From the NCBI GenBank assembly GCA_030535975.1, contig JAUNQW010000001.1, forward strand, positions 1 through 64,000: a DNA stretch of 64,000 nucleotides. The letters are read 5' to 3'. A program made the translations under genes and the position numbers. The notes below the pieces were generated by a model, which did no database searches, was not told the origin of the DNA, and saw only the letters and a list, made by a program, of their open reading frames with translations. This document shows, one piece after another, positions 41,684-52,265 of the stretch; position 1 is the first letter of the stretch, and every line of letters starts with the position of its first letter. Origin of the DNA: Atopococcus tabaci (GTDB lineage Bacteria > Bacillota > Bacilli > Lactobacillales > Carnobacteriaceae_A).

Positions 41684-41705
41684 TGAAGAACTGGGAGGTT
41701 AGATT

Positions 41706-42503
41706 ATGTTACAAAGAATATTGACAGCTCTGGTCTATTTAGCGATCTTCATCCCTGTATTAATGATAGGCGGCTGGGTATTTGATCTTTTTGCTTTTCT
41801 TATCGCTGCAATTATATTTTCTGAACTCATTTCAATGAAAGGGATAGCGACGAACTCTTTCGAAGCAATTATAGGTTATATTTCTTTGTTTTTTATTGTT
41901 TTAGCGGATCGGTTTGTAGAAAATTTTCCTTTTATGACAAGTGCGAATGTTGTCATCTTAACAACCTTGCTTTTGCTGGTTTCTATGCTCTATTCCAAGT
42001 GGGAGATCACTATCGATAAGGTTGGCCTGCTGCTGTTGGGCATCTTTTATATAGGAAATGCCTTTCAGACTTTTGTAGTTATCAGGGATGTAGAATTCTT
42101 GGCTATCTTTTACATCATGGTTATCATCTGGACAACGGATTCAGGCGCTTATCTCATTGGACGAAAATATGGTAAAAACAAGTTATCTCCAATCATCAGT
42201 CCCAACAAAACTATAGAAGGAGCTGCCGGAGGAGTAGTTATAAGTCTTGCGGCATCTTACTTATTTATGCTCTTATTTCCTGTTACACGGACAATTTACC
42301 CCAGCTTTCTAATTGTTATTTTACTTTCTATTGGGGGTCAGCTGGGAGATCTTATAGAATCGGCGATCAAGAGACATTACAATGTCAAAGATTCCGGGAG
42401 TATGCTCCCTGGTCATGGAGGGTTATTCGATCGATTTGACAGCTTGATTTTTGTCATGAATATTATCAAGTTTTTAATGGATTTTGGAATATTTGCCTAC
42501 TAG
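41706..42503 (+). CDS. cdsA: Phosphatidate cytidylyltransferase
   Basis: Makes CDP-diacylglycerol from phosphatidate and CTP. A 265-residue membrane protein with about seven helices. SPNKTIEGAAGG and the C-terminal signature GDLIESAIKRHYNVKDSGSMLPGHGGLFDRFDS, cited by its ends (about 223-255), are diagnostic. It starts 22 bases after uppS. Confidence 0.96.
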   Translation: MLQRILTALVYLAIFIPVLMIGGWVFDLFAFLIAAIIFSELISMKGIATNSFEAIIGYISLFFIVLADRFVENFPFMTSANVVILTTLLLLVSMLYSKWEITIDKVGLLLLGIFYIGNAFQTFVVIRDVEFLAIFYIMVIIWTTDSGAYLIGRKYGKNKLSPIISPNKTIEGAAGGVVISLAASYLFMLLFPVTRTIYPSFLIVILLSIGGQLGDLIESAIKRHYNVKDSGSMLPGHGGLFDRFDSLIFVMNIIKFLMDFGIFAY

Positions 42504-42516
42504 GAAGGAATAAATT

Positions 42517-43779
42517 ATGGCCATCATAGCTTTTATCATTATATTTGGACTGATAGTAATTGTTCATGAGTTTGGACACTATTACTTTGCTAAAAAATCA
42601 GGGGTGCTGGTTAGAGAGTTTGCGGTGGGATTCGGACCAAAAGTTTTTAATCATCATGGCGACGAAACTACTTATACGCTGCGTCTGCTGCCTATGGGCG
42701 GTTATGTCAGATTGGCAGGAGCAGAGGAGGAAGCTGAACTTCAGCCCGGCATGCCGGTTACTTTGGATCTGGATGAGAATGAAAAGGTCACCCTGATAAA
42801 CACAAGTGAAGAAGAAAACCTGGGCAGCAGCCTGCCGCTTGAAATCGCAAATTTTGATTTAGTAGATGATATGTACATCGAAGGTTATACACCTGGCCAG
42901 GAGGGGCTCATCCGCTATCAGGTGTTAAAAACAGCTAAAGTCATTGAGCGGGATGGAACCCAAGTTCAAGTAGCACCTATCGAAAGGCAGATTCAATCTG
43001 CCCCTGTGCTGAATAGAATGCTGGTTAATTTTGCCGGACCGCTTAATAATTTCATTTTAGCCGTCTTTGTATTTATTGCTTTAGCTTTTGTCCAGGGGGG
43101 AGTCCCTGTGGATGAGCCTGTTTTGGGGCAGATTCAGGAGGAAACTCCTGCTGCTCAAGTGGATTTGCAGGAGGGAGACCGGGTGCTTGAAGTTGCTGGA
43201 GAAACAGTGGAAAGTTGGTCTGAGCTCCAGCAGACAGTGGCTCAAAGTCCCGGAGAAGAAATCACTTTACTGATCGAGCGTGAGGGTCAAGAAGAGACGA
43301 TCCAGATAACCCCCGCTCCTATAGAGATTGAAGGCTCTGAAGAAAGAGTCGGCCAGATGGGGGTAATGGCCCCGATGGATGATTCGCTAGGTTCGAAATT
43401 AATCTTCGGATTTAAAGAGACTTATAATATCATGATAGGGATTGTAGATGCACTAAGACAGATGGTTACCGGGCGGTTCAGCATCGATAATCTGGGAGGA
43501 CCTGTGGCGATCTATGCCCTGACAGATAATGCTGTCCAACAAGGTCTGACATCGCTCTTGTTTTTCACAGGCTACTTAAGCGTAAACTTGGGTATCGTGA
43601 ATCTTCTGCCTATCCCGGCCTTGGATGGCGGTAAAATCATATTTAATATTATTGAAGGTGTTAGAGGAAAACCAGTCAGCCAGTCAGTTGAAACATGGGT
43701 GACATTAATCGGCGTGGGTATTATTTTCACATTAATGATTGCTGTAACTTGGAATGATATCCAGCGATTTTTCTTTTAA
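42517..43779 (+). CDS. rseP: RseP/RasP-type site-2 metalloprotease
   Basis: Intramembrane zinc protease that clears signal-peptide remnants and anti-sigma factors. 420 residues: metal motif H17-EFG-H21, FAVGFGPK and LLPMGGYVRLAG on helix 1-2, a single PDZ domain (about 195-270, QVDLQEGDRVLEVAGE), and the C-terminal NLLPIPALDGG with the third metal ligand. It starts 14 bases after cdsA. Confidence 0.96.
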   Translation: MAIIAFIIIFGLIVIVHEFGHYYFAKKSGVLVREFAVGFGPKVFNHHGDETTYTLRLLPMGGYVRLAGAEEEAELQPGMPVTLDLDENEKVTLINTSEEENLGSSLPLEIANFDLVDDMYIEGYTPGQEGLIRYQVLKTAKVIERDGTQVQVAPIERQIQSAPVLNRMLVNFAGPLNNFILAVFVFIALAFVQGGVPVDEPVLGQIQEETPAAQVDLQEGDRVLEVAGETVESWSELQQTVAQSPGEEITLLIEREGQEETIQITPAPIEIEGSEERVGQMGVMAPMDDSLGSKLIFGFKETYNIMIGIVDALRQMVTGRFSIDNLGGPVAIYALTDNAVQQGLTSLLFFTGYLSVNLGIVNLLPIPALDGGKIIFNIIEGVRGKPVSQSVETWVTLIGVGIIFTLMIAVTWNDIQRFFF

Positions 43780-43803
43780 GCCAAATCAAAGAAGGAGTTT
43801 TGT

Positions 43804-45507
43804 ATGCTACAATCTAAAGTTTTTATTCCTACACTTAAAGAAACCCCTAACGATGCAGAAATTATCAGTCATCAACTCTTGCTTCGTGCGGGCTATGTCC
43901 GACAAGTGACCAGTGGTGTCTATACTTATCTACCCCTGGGTCACCGCGTCATTCAAAAGATAGAGAAAATTATCCGTGAAGAACATGAAAAGTACGATGT
44001 AGTAGAATTGATGATGCCTATCTTATTACCGGCTGACTTATGGAAGCGCTCCGGACGTTATGACACCTACGGACCTGAATTGTTCAGACTGAACGACCGT
44101 CACGAACGTGACTCTATCCTGGGGCCGACGCATGAAGAGACCTTTACTGAAATATTAAAAGGTGAAGTAAAGTCTTATAAGCGTCTGCCGCTGCATTTAT
44201 ATCAAATCCAGACAAAGTTCCGAGATGAAAAACGTCCACGCTTCGGTCTCTTACGGACACGCGAATTTATCATGAAAGATGCTTATTCCTTTGATGTGGA
44301 TCAAGCAGGCTTAGATGCTTCCTATCAGATGTATGATGAGATGTATGCTGAGATATTTGACCGGATGGGTCTGAACTATCGCGGAATCATCGGAGACGGC
44401 GGGGCTATGGGCGGCTCTGACTCTAAAGAATATATGGCGGTTGCTGAAACAGGAGAAGATACGATTGTTTATTCCGATGAGAGCGACTATGCAGCTAACT
44501 TAGAGATGGCAGCTGCCTATTTCGATAAAAAAGAAAACGATGAAGAGTTAAAAGCCTTAGAATTAGTTGAAACTCCTGATGTAAAAACGATGGAGGATCT
44601 CAGTTCTTTCCTGGATGTATCCTTGGATCAAACACTGAAATCACTGCTTTTTATAGCAGATGAAAAGCCGGTCCTCGTGGTAGTACGCGGAGACCATGAT
44701 GTGAATGAAGTCAAACTGACTAATTACCTGTCAGCAGATTCTCTAGAGCTGGCAAGTGATATAGAGACAGAAGAATATACAGGTTCCACTCCAGGATCAG
44801 TCGGTCCAGTTCAATTAAAAAGTGATGTTCGTATCGTTGCTGACCGCCATGTTGAATTGATGAAAAATGTGGTAGTCGGTGCTAACCAAGAGGGTCACCA
44901 CTACATCAATGCCAACTTAAATCGGGACATGCCGGCAATGGAATTTGAAGACCTCCGCCTGGTTCAAGAGGGTGAAAGATCCCCTGATGGTAAAGGCCGA
45001 TTGAAATTCGCTAAAGGTATTGAAATTGGACACATCTTTAAGTTAGGGACTCGATACAGTGAGTCTTTAGGTTTAGAAGTGATCGATAATACTGGTAAAT
45101 CTAACCCGGTCGTCATGGGATCTTATGGAATCGGTGTGAGCCGTGTAATGGCTGCGATTGCTGAGCAGTATGCAGATGAGAGCGGACTGGTCTGGCCAAA
45201 AGAAATCACACCTTATCATGTGCACTTGATTCCTGTCTCCATGAAGGATGAGACGCAGCAGGCACTTGCGCAGGAGATTTATACTCTGCTTGAGGATGCT
45301 GGTTTTGAAGTCTTGGTCGATGATCGTGATGAACGTGCCGGAGTAAAATTTGCAGACTCTGACTTAATTGGTTTACCTGTGCGCATCATAGTGGGTAAAA
45401 AAGCCGGCGAAGGAATCATTGAATTTATTAATCGTCAAACAAAAGAAAAAATTGAAATACCAACAAGTGAAATTTTAGAAAATGTAAAAAAACTTTTAGA
45501 AGTTTAA
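43804..45507 (+). CDS. proS: Prolyl-tRNA synthetase
   Basis: A 567-residue class II synthetase of the bacterial type. Motif 1 region (RAGYVRQVTSGVYTYLPLG), motif 2 (KFRDEKRPRFGLLRTREF), an editing INS domain (about 230-390, for removing misacylated Ala) and motif 3 (GSYGIGVSRVMAAI, near 440) are in order, followed by the anticodon-binding domain. AAGGAG precedes the ATG. No T-box is seen; it is expressed with rseP. Confidence 0.96.
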   Translation: MLQSKVFIPTLKETPNDAEIISHQLLLRAGYVRQVTSGVYTYLPLGHRVIQKIEKIIREEHEKYDVVELMMPILLPADLWKRSGRYDTYGPELFRLNDRHERDSILGPTHEETFTEILKGEVKSYKRLPLHLYQIQTKFRDEKRPRFGLLRTREFIMKDAYSFDVDQAGLDASYQMYDEMYAEIFDRMGLNYRGIIGDGGAMGGSDSKEYMAVAETGEDTIVYSDESDYAANLEMAAAYFDKKENDEELKALELVETPDVKTMEDLSSFLDVSLDQTLKSLLFIADEKPVLVVVRGDHDVNEVKLTNYLSADSLELASDIETEEYTGSTPGSVGPVQLKSDVRIVADRHVELMKNVVVGANQEGHHYINANLNRDMPAMEFEDLRLVQEGERSPDGKGRLKFAKGIEIGHIFKLGTRYSESLGLEVIDNTGKSNPVVMGSYGIGVSRVMAAIAEQYADESGLVWPKEITPYHVHLIPVSMKDETQQALAQEIYTLLEDAGFEVLVDDRDERAGVKFADSDLIGLPVRIIVGKKAGEGIIEFINRQTKEKIEIPTSEILENVKKLLEV

Positions 45508-45598
45508 TTATCGATTTTATTTCGAGACCAGTGAAAGGTACATCTAATCATGTACCTTTTTCTGATTTTTAAGAAATGAAAGGTGGGAAGGATAGATT

Positions 45599-48500
45599 AT
45601 GGATTTAAATCATAAAGAATTATTCGAAAAATTACTCCAACAACTTCAACTGAATCATCACCCGGATTATATGGAGTATTTCAAGGATGGAAGCTTGGAC
45701 TCTGTGGTGGTCTATAAACAATCCAAACGTTGGAAATTCATTCTTTCTTTTTCAGATATCCTCCCTTTTGAGGTGTATCAAGCATTGGAATTAAGATTGA
45801 AAGAAAGTTTTGAATCGATTGCCGAGACAGAACTGAGCATAGTAAGCAGAGAAGCTCGATTGACTCCAAGCCATTTAGAAAATTACTGGAAAAAAGCAAT
45901 CCACGTCAGTCAGATTAAATCTCCTTTATGTAAGGATCTGGCAGACAAACAAGTGCCCCAATTAAAAGATGGCCAGGTGCTTGTAGGTGTTGAAAACAAT
46001 ATCATCAAGAAGCAGGCTGAAGAAAACTTCTTCCCTGTAATAGAGAAGGCTTATCAACAGATGGGATTCCCCCCATTTAAGATTCGAGCCGTCATTGATG
46101 AGGAGCTCTCCAATTCGAATAAAGAAGCTTTTCAAGAACGTCAGGCGAATTTAGATGAGATGAATGCGAAAATAGCAGCTGAAAGTCTGGAAAACAGAAA
46201 GCAGAAGCAGAACCAAAGAACCATTGAAGGTGGACGGGTCACCCTGGGAAGAAAAATAGCAGAGACTGAAGAAATCACCCGTATGATAGATATTGCCGAA
46301 GAAGAGAGGCAGATCTGCATCGAGGGCTATGTCTTTGACCATGAAATCATCCATCTAAGATCCGGTCGTAAACTCCTGCAAGTTAAAATAACTGATTATT
46401 CGTCTTCTTTCACCGTCAAAATGTTTTCGAATAATGAGCAGGATGAAGCAGTTTTTGAAAAAATATCCGTCGGCATGTGGCTGAGAGCCAGAGGAAGTAT
46501 TCAGGAAGATACCTTTGTGCGGGATCTAGTCATGATGGCCCGGGATATTACTGAATGGGACCATGAAGAGAGACAGGATACTTATCCTGAAGATGAGAAA
46601 AGAGTAGAGCTGCATCTTCATTCGAATATGAGTCAGCTGGACGGTATCAGCGGTATTTCAGATTATGTGGCTCAAGCTGCCCAATGGGGGCATTCCGCAT
46701 TGGCCCTGACTGATCATGCAGGCATCCAATCTTTCCCTGAAGCTATGTATGCTTCTCAGGACAAGGATATTAAGATGCTTTACGGTATGGAAGCTTATGT
46801 CGTTAATGATGGGGTCCCTGTTGCTTATAATTTACAGGATATCGACTTAGCTGAAGCAGAATTTGTAGCATTCGATGTGGAAACAACAGGCTTATCGGCA
46901 GTCTATGACTCTATTATTGAATTGTCCGGCGTAAGAACATTTAAAGGGAATGTCACGGCTACTTTTGAAGAATTTATTGATCCGGGTTTTCCTATACCTG
47001 AAGACATCACTAACTTGACAGGGATCACGGATGAAATGGTTGCTGGTTCTAAAGCAGAAGAAGAGGTCATTAAAAACTTCAAAGAGTTTATTGAAGGGGC
47101 AATTTTGATTGCTCATAATGCGAACTTCGATATCGGCTTTATTAATCGTGCCTACCAAAAATATGATATGGATAAGAACAGCCAGCCTGTCATAGATACA
47201 TTAGATCTGTCTCGATTTTTACATCCAGAATTCAAGACCCACCGTTTGAATACACTGGCCAAGAAGTATGATGTTCATTTGGAGCAGCACCACCGTGCCA
47301 TTTACGATGCTGAAACAACGGGTAATTTATGTCATATTTTCTTAAAAGAAGCTGAAGAGAATTATGAAATCACCAACTTAAATCAATTAAATGATTATGT
47401 GGGTCACGGAGAGTCTTACAAACAATCTCGCCCTTACCATCTGACGATCTTGTGCCAGAATTATACCGGCCTGAAAAATTTATTTAAGCTTGTATCTGCA
47501 TCTAACATCGATTATCTTTATCGAACACCGCGTATTCCGCGTTCTGTGCTGGAGAAATACAGAGAAGGGTTGCTTCTAGGGACAGCCTGCAGTCAAAATG
47601 AGGTCTTTGAAGCACTTCTGCAGACTGGTTATGAAAAAGCTCGGGATCTGGCCGTTTTTTACGATTTTATCGAAGTCCAGCCCAAAGAAGCCTATTTATC
47701 TGAAGTCAACCACGGCCGCATCAAAAGTTTGAAAGCAGTTCAGGATATTCAAAATAATTTAGTTAAGATCGGTGAAGAATTAGAAATCCCAGTGGTCGCG
47801 ACAGGTAATGTGCATTACATTGATGAAGAAGACCAGGTCTACCGCGATATTCTTATCGAAACACAGATGACGAGTGAAATCGGTCGGGAACATTCGAAGC
47901 TTCACTTTTTAACCACGGATGAAATGATGGAAGCTTTTGACTTTCTAGGTGAAAAGAAAGCCTATGAAATTGTAGTCAGCAACACTCAAAAAATCGCTGA
48001 CTCCATTGAAGCGATTAAGCCTCTGAAAGAGGACTTATACACCCCGAATATCGAAGGATCTAATGAAGAAATTCGAAATATGACCTATCAAAAAGCCCAT
48101 GAAATATATGGAGAAGATCTGCCGGAAGTGGTTGAAGCCCGCATTGAGAAAGAACTGAGCAGTATCATCGGGAATGGTTTTTCAGTCATTTATTTAATTT
48201 CTCAAAAATTAGTTGAAAAAAGTGAAGAAGACGGCTATATTGTCGGTTCCCGGGGGTCTGTAGGTTCCAGTCTGGCAGCTACATTTACAGGGATTACCGA
48301 GGTTAATCCTTTACCGCCTCATTATATTTGTCCCGACTGTCAATACAGTGAATTTATAGAGGATGATGCTGTCAAATCAGGCTTTGATTTAGAAGATAAA
48401 GACTGTCCGGACTGCAGCAGCTCCCTCAATAAGGACGGACAAAATATTCCTTTCGAAACTTTCCTCGGCTTCACAGGTGACAAGGTGCCGGATATCGATT

Positions 48501-49921
48501 TAAACTTTTCCGGAGAGTATCAGGCAGAAGCCCACAGATACACCAAGGAATTATTTGGTGAAGATTATGTCTATCGTGCAGGGACGATTTCGACGATTAA
48601 GGATAAGACAGCTTTTGGTTACGTGAAAGCCCATGAAAGAGAAGCCGGTCTTCATCACAGAAGCGCTGAAGTTGACCGCTTGACCAAAGGACTTGTAGGG
48701 GTTAAGCGCTCTACAGGACAGCATCCGGGGGGAATTGTTGTTATACCCGGGGATATGGATGTTTACGACTTTACGCCTATTCAATATCCTGCCGATGATA
48801 GAGGGTCGGAGTGGAAAACGACTCACTTTGATTTCCATTCGATTGAGGATAATATCTTAAAACTAGATATTTTAGGTCATGATGATCCGACTCACTTGAA
48901 AATGCTGGAAGATTTAACCGGTATAAAACCTCGGGAGATTCCCCTGGATGACAAAGATGTCATGAAGATTTTTTCAGAAACAGATGTGTTAGATGTGACG
49001 GAGGAGCAGATCGGTACTACGGTAGGAAGTCTGGGTGTGCCTGAGTTTGGAACTCCTTTTGTAAGACAGATGCTGGAGCAGACGCATCCTTCTACCTTCG
49101 GTGAATTGCAGCAGATTTCTGGTTTATCTCACGGAACAGATGTTTACTTGGGAAATGCCGAGGTCCTCATCCGCGAGCATGGGATGGCTTTAGCCGATGT
49201 CATCGGCTGTCGTGATGATATCATGAACGATTTGATCAATTACGGCCTGGAAGATGCTCTGGCTTTCAAAATCATGGAGCATGTGCGTAAAGGGCGGGGG
49301 ATACCGGATGACTGGCAGGCAGAAATGCGTGAAAAAGAAGTTCCGGAATGGTATATCAAGTCCTGTTTGAAGATAAAATACATGTTCCCTAAAGCGCATG
49401 CGACGGCTTACATCATCATGGCGCTTCGAGTGGCCTACTTTAAGGTGTACATGCCGATTTACTTCTATGCCAGCTATTTTTCAGTTCGGGCCAGAGACTT
49501 TGACTTACAGGCGATGTGTAAAGGGAAGGAAGCTGTCAAGGCTGCGATCAAGGAAATCAACAGCAAAGGCCATGATGCAACCAATAAGGAAAAGACAACC
49601 TTAGTTGAATTGGAAATCGCGAATGAAATGCTTGAGCGGGGCTTCCATTTTAAGATGGTTGATTTAGACCGCTCAGATGCCAAAAACTTTATTATTGATG
49701 AAGATGAAAAAACATTGATTGCGCCTTTTCGAGCGGTACCAGCTCTCGGTGGAAAAGCAGCTGAACAAGTTGTCCGGGCCAGAGCCGAACAGCCTTTCTT
49801 ATCGAAGGAAGACTTAGCTAAAAGAGGGGGCGTGTCTAAGACTGTTATCGAGTATCTGGATGCCAACAAGGTTCTTGAAGGATTACCTGATGAAAATCAA
49901 TTATCTTTATTTGATATGTAG
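45599..49921 (+). CDS. polC: DNA polymerase III subunit alpha, Gram-positive PolC
   Basis: The replicative polymerase. 1440 residues. An N-terminal domain, an OB domain (about 235-330), a PHP domain (VELHLHSNMSQLDG near 339), a DEDDh 3'-5' exonuclease (FVAFDVETTGL near 422; AHNANFDIGF; RAIYDAETTG), the polymerase core with GSRGSVGSSL, PDIDLNFSG, and a C4 zinc-like site (CPDC near 911, CPDC near 940), then a helix-hairpin-helix and a C-terminal OB/tau-binding part ending QLSLFDM. The end motif resembles a clamp-binding peptide. AGGTGG precedes the ATG. It is followed by a terminator-like hairpin before rimP. Confidence 0.97.
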   Translation: MDLNHKELFEKLLQQLQLNHHPDYMEYFKDGSLDSVVVYKQSKRWKFILSFSDILPFEVYQALELRLKESFESIAETELSIVSREARLTPSHLENYWKKAIHVSQIKSPLCKDLADKQVPQLKDGQVLVGVENNIIKKQAEENFFPVIEKAYQQMGFPPFKIRAVIDEELSNSNKEAFQERQANLDEMNAKIAAESLENRKQKQNQRTIEGGRVTLGRKIAETEEITRMIDIAEEERQICIEGYVFDHEIIHLRSGRKLLQVKITDYSSSFTVKMFSNNEQDEAVFEKISVGMWLRARGSIQEDTFVRDLVMMARDITEWDHEERQDTYPEDEKRVELHLHSNMSQLDGISGISDYVAQAAQWGHSALALTDHAGIQSFPEAMYASQDKDIKMLYGMEAYVVNDGVPVAYNLQDIDLAEAEFVAFDVETTGLSAVYDSIIELSGVRTFKGNVTATFEEFIDPGFPIPEDITNLTGITDEMVAGSKAEEEVIKNFKEFIEGAILIAHNANFDIGFINRAYQKYDMDKNSQPVIDTLDLSRFLHPEFKTHRLNTLAKKYDVHLEQHHRAIYDAETTGNLCHIFLKEAEENYEITNLNQLNDYVGHGESYKQSRPYHLTILCQNYTGLKNLFKLVSASNIDYLYRTPRIPRSVLEKYREGLLLGTACSQNEVFEALLQTGYEKARDLAVFYDFIEVQPKEAYLSEVNHGRIKSLKAVQDIQNNLVKIGEELEIPVVATGNVHYIDEEDQVYRDILIETQMTSEIGREHSKLHFLTTDEMMEAFDFLGEKKAYEIVVSNTQKIADSIEAIKPLKEDLYTPNIEGSNEEIRNMTYQKAHEIYGEDLPEVVEARIEKELSSIIGNGFSVIYLISQKLVEKSEEDGYIVGSRGSVGSSLAATFTGITEVNPLPPHYICPDCQYSEFIEDDAVKSGFDLEDKDCPDCSSSLNKDGQNIPFETFLGFTGDKVPDIDLNFSGEYQAEAHRYTKELFGEDYVYRAGTISTIKDKTAFGYVKAHEREAGLHHRSAEVDRLTKGLVGVKRSTGQHPGGIVVIPGDMDVYDFTPIQYPADDRGSEWKTTHFDFHSIEDNILKLDILGHDDPTHLKMLEDLTGIKPREIPLDDKDVMKIFSETDVLDVTEEQIGTTVGSLGVPEFGTPFVRQMLEQTHPSTFGELQQISGLSHGTDVYLGNAEVLIREHGMALADVIGCRDDIMNDLINYGLEDALAFKIMEHVRKGRGIPDDWQAEMREKEVPEWYIKSCLKIKYMFPKAHATAYIIMALRVAYFKVYMPIYFYASYFSVRARDFDLQAMCKGKEAVKAAIKEINSKGHDATNKEKTTLVELEIANEMLERGFHFKMVDLDRSDAKNFIIDEDEKTLIAPFRAVPALGGKAAEQVVRARAEQPFLSKEDLAKRGGVSKTVIEYLDANKVLEGLPDENQLSLFDM

Positions 49922-49995
49922 TGAAGCATAAGGATTAAATTGCATCACTGACCAGACTATGCTACTATAGAGATAACGATACCAGATGACACGGG

Positions 49996-50022
49996 GAGTG
50001 AGCGGAAACGCTCACTCTTTTT
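49996..50022 (+). terminator. Terminator between polC and rimP
   Basis: A perfect 9-bp stem GAGTGAGCG/CGCTCACTC with a GAAA tetraloop and five T. It is 35 bases upstream of rimP, so rimP transcription past it needs read-through or a promoter in between. Confidence 0.9.
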
Positions 50023-50056
50023 AATGGTAAAAAATGAATAGAAGGAGGCTTATCTA

Positions 50057-50530
50057 ATGTCTAAAACAGAAGACTTAGTTAAAGAAATCGGCACACCTAT
50101 CGCAGAAGAATTAGGTTATGAATTGGCAAATGTAGAATATCTGAAAGAGGGTAAAAATTGGTTCCTGCGTCTCTATATTGATCAAGCCAGCGGCATTTCA
50201 TTAGATGATTGTGTCACCTACAGTGAAAAAATGGGTGAAGCATTAGACAGCCTGGACCCGGACCCTATTCCTCAGGCCTATTTCCTGGAAGTATCATCCT
50301 TAGGGGTGGAACGTCCGTTAGAAACAGATGAGGATTTCCGTCAAAGTGTCGGTAAATATGTGATGGTCACTTTACATGAGGCTGTTGAGGGACAGAGTAT
50401 CTATGAAGGCGACTTAATAGAAGCGACAGATGAAGAGATCGTACTCAAGGTTCGAGTTAAAACGAGGGAAAAAGATATTTCTATACAAAAGAGTAATATT
50501 GCGCGCGCGCAGCTGACAGTGAAACTATAA
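50057..50530 (+). CDS. rimP: Ribosome maturation factor RimP
   Basis: A 157-residue 30S assembly factor. NVEYLKEGKNWFLRLYID and SLDDCVTYSEKMGEALD, then EVSSLGVERPL near 90, are typical. AAGGAGG lies eight bases before the ATG. First gene of rimP-nusA-ylxR-ylxQ-infB-rbfA. Confidence 0.95.
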   Translation: MSKTEDLVKEIGTPIAEELGYELANVEYLKEGKNWFLRLYIDQASGISLDDCVTYSEKMGEALDSLDPDPIPQAYFLEVSSLGVERPLETDEDFRQSVGKYVMVTLHEAVEGQSIYEGDLIEATDEEIVLKVRVKTREKDISIQKSNIARAQLTVKL

Positions 50531-50545
50531 GGAACGGAGAGACAA

Positions 50546-51964
50546 ATGAGCGAGGGAATATTAGAAGCATTGCAAGTCATTGAAGATCAGAAAGGTATTT
50601 CGAAAGAAATTATCATTGAAGCTATCGAAACAGCTTTGATTTCAGCTTACAAAAAGAATTTTGGTCAAACACAGAATGTTGAGGTTGTTTTTAATCGCAG
50701 CAAAGATCAATTTGAAATTTATCAGTCTAAAAAAGTAGTTGAAGAGGTAGAGGATCCTTCATTGGAGATTGCTCTTACTGATGCACAAGAAAAAAACCCA
50801 GCTTATGAACCAGGTGATGTGATCAAGTTTTTAATTGAACCGACATCATTTGGTCGTATTGCTGCCCAGACAGCTAAGCAAGTGATCACGCAGCGTGTCC
50901 GTGAAGAGGAAAGAAACTTAGTCTACGATGAATTTATTCAGTATGAAGATGACCTCTTACAAGGTGTCGTGGAGCGTATGGATAATCGTTTTATTTATAT
51001 TAATCTAGGTAAGATTGAAGCGGCTCTATCTAAGCATGACCGCATACCTAATGAGGATTACCGACCGCATGACCGCATCAAAGTTTATGTTAGTAAAGTA
51101 GAAAATACAACCAAGGGTCCTCAAGTCTACGTGAGTCGTACCCATCCTAATTTAGTCAAGCGACTGTTTGAACAAGAAGTACCCGAAGTCTTTGATGGTA
51201 TAGTTGAAATAAAGTCCATCGCACGAGAAGCGGGTGACCGATCAAAAGTGGCTGTCTATGCGGATGATTCAACGATTGATCCTGTAGGTACTTGTGTAGG
51301 CCCGAGAGGTCAGCGCGTACAAAACGTGGTCAACGAATTAAATGGTGAGAATATGGATATTATTGAGTGGGATACAGATCCTGCCGTATTCATCACCAAT
51401 GCATTAAAACCAGCGGATGTCGTAGATATCCATTTTATCAATGAAGAAAAGACTTCCTGCATCGTGGTCGTACCTGACCATCAATTGTCTCTGGCTATTG
51501 GTAAAAGAGGCCAGAATGTCAGGCTTGCTGCACGATTGACCAACTGTAAGATTGATATCAAGTCTGAATCTGATATGAATGACTTTGACCTTGAAGCAGC
51601 CAAAGCTCTTGCAGCATCTGAAGAGTCAGCGGATCAAAAAGACGTGCCAGAAATTGAAAATGAACAAGAGCCGGCTGTTCAAGAGAATCTGACCACAGAA
51701 AATCTAGAAGCAGTCATTGAAGAAGTGGAAGAAATCGAAGAAGAAGAAATGGATGAAAGCATGGAGTCTGCTTTAGAGAAAGAAGACTATGAAACCGGCG
51801 AGCTGTCCAGTGAACAGGCAGAAGACATGGCTGACTTAGGTCAGATACATGATGAATACCGCCGCATTGACGAAGAGTTTGAAGAGTCTGAAGCTGTTGA
51901 TGAAGAAGCAGTCAAAGATGACCATGACTTAATGGATTCTATCGACGAAGATTTAAGTGAGTAG
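50546..51964 (+). CDS. nusA: Transcription termination/antitermination factor NusA
   Basis: Binds RNA polymerase and controls pausing. 472 residues. The N-terminal domain, the S1 domain (about 130-200), KH1 (DPVGTCVGPRGQRVQNVV) and KH2 (LAIGKRGQNVRLAARL, near 317) are intact. Beyond about residue 350 there is a 120-residue tail of mostly Glu, Asp and Ser, absent from the usual ~370-residue Bacillus protein. GGAACGGAGAG precedes the ATG. Confidence 0.95.
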   Translation: MSEGILEALQVIEDQKGISKEIIIEAIETALISAYKKNFGQTQNVEVVFNRSKDQFEIYQSKKVVEEVEDPSLEIALTDAQEKNPAYEPGDVIKFLIEPTSFGRIAAQTAKQVITQRVREEERNLVYDEFIQYEDDLLQGVVERMDNRFIYINLGKIEAALSKHDRIPNEDYRPHDRIKVYVSKVENTTKGPQVYVSRTHPNLVKRLFEQEVPEVFDGIVEIKSIAREAGDRSKVAVYADDSTIDPVGTCVGPRGQRVQNVVNELNGENMDIIEWDTDPAVFITNALKPADVVDIHFINEEKTSCIVVVPDHQLSLAIGKRGQNVRLAARLTNCKIDIKSESDMNDFDLEAAKALAASEESADQKDVPEIENEQEPAVQENLTTENLEAVIEEVEEIEEEEMDESMESALEKEDYETGELSSEQAEDMADLGQIHDEYRRIDEEFEESEAVDEEAVKDDHDLMDSIDEDLSE

Positions 51965-51977
51965 AGGAGGATCAAGG

Positions 51978-52265
51978 ATGAAGAAAAAGAAAGTTCCTTT
52001 ACGCAAATGTGTTGTGACAAATGAAATGAAACCTAAACAAGAAATGGTACGTGTCGTTAAGGATAAAGAAGACAGTATCACGATTGATCCCAGCGGCAGA
52101 CAGAATGGGCGCGGAGCCTACATTTCCCTGGATCCGACTATTTTAGACAAGGCCCGAAAAGGACGTGCTTTAGACCGTTCTTTAGGCATCACATTGAGCG
52201 AAGAATTCTATGATGAATTAAGCGAGCACATTAACTATCAGTATGCCCGAAAGCAAATTCAATAA
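51978..52265 (+). CDS. ylxR: YlxR family RNA-binding protein (DUF448)
   Basis: A 95-residue protein. LRKCVVTNEMKPKQEMVRVV and DPSGRQNGRGAYIS are the DUF448 signature. ATG 51978 follows GAGGAGGATCAAGG; an upstream GTG inside nusA is less likely. Its stop overlaps the start of the next gene. Role: nucleoid or transcription associated in some species, not settled. Confidence 0.9.
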   Translation: MKKKKVPLRKCVVTNEMKPKQEMVRVVKDKEDSITIDPSGRQNGRGAYISLDPTILDKARKGRALDRSLGITLSEEFYDELSEHINYQYARKQIQ

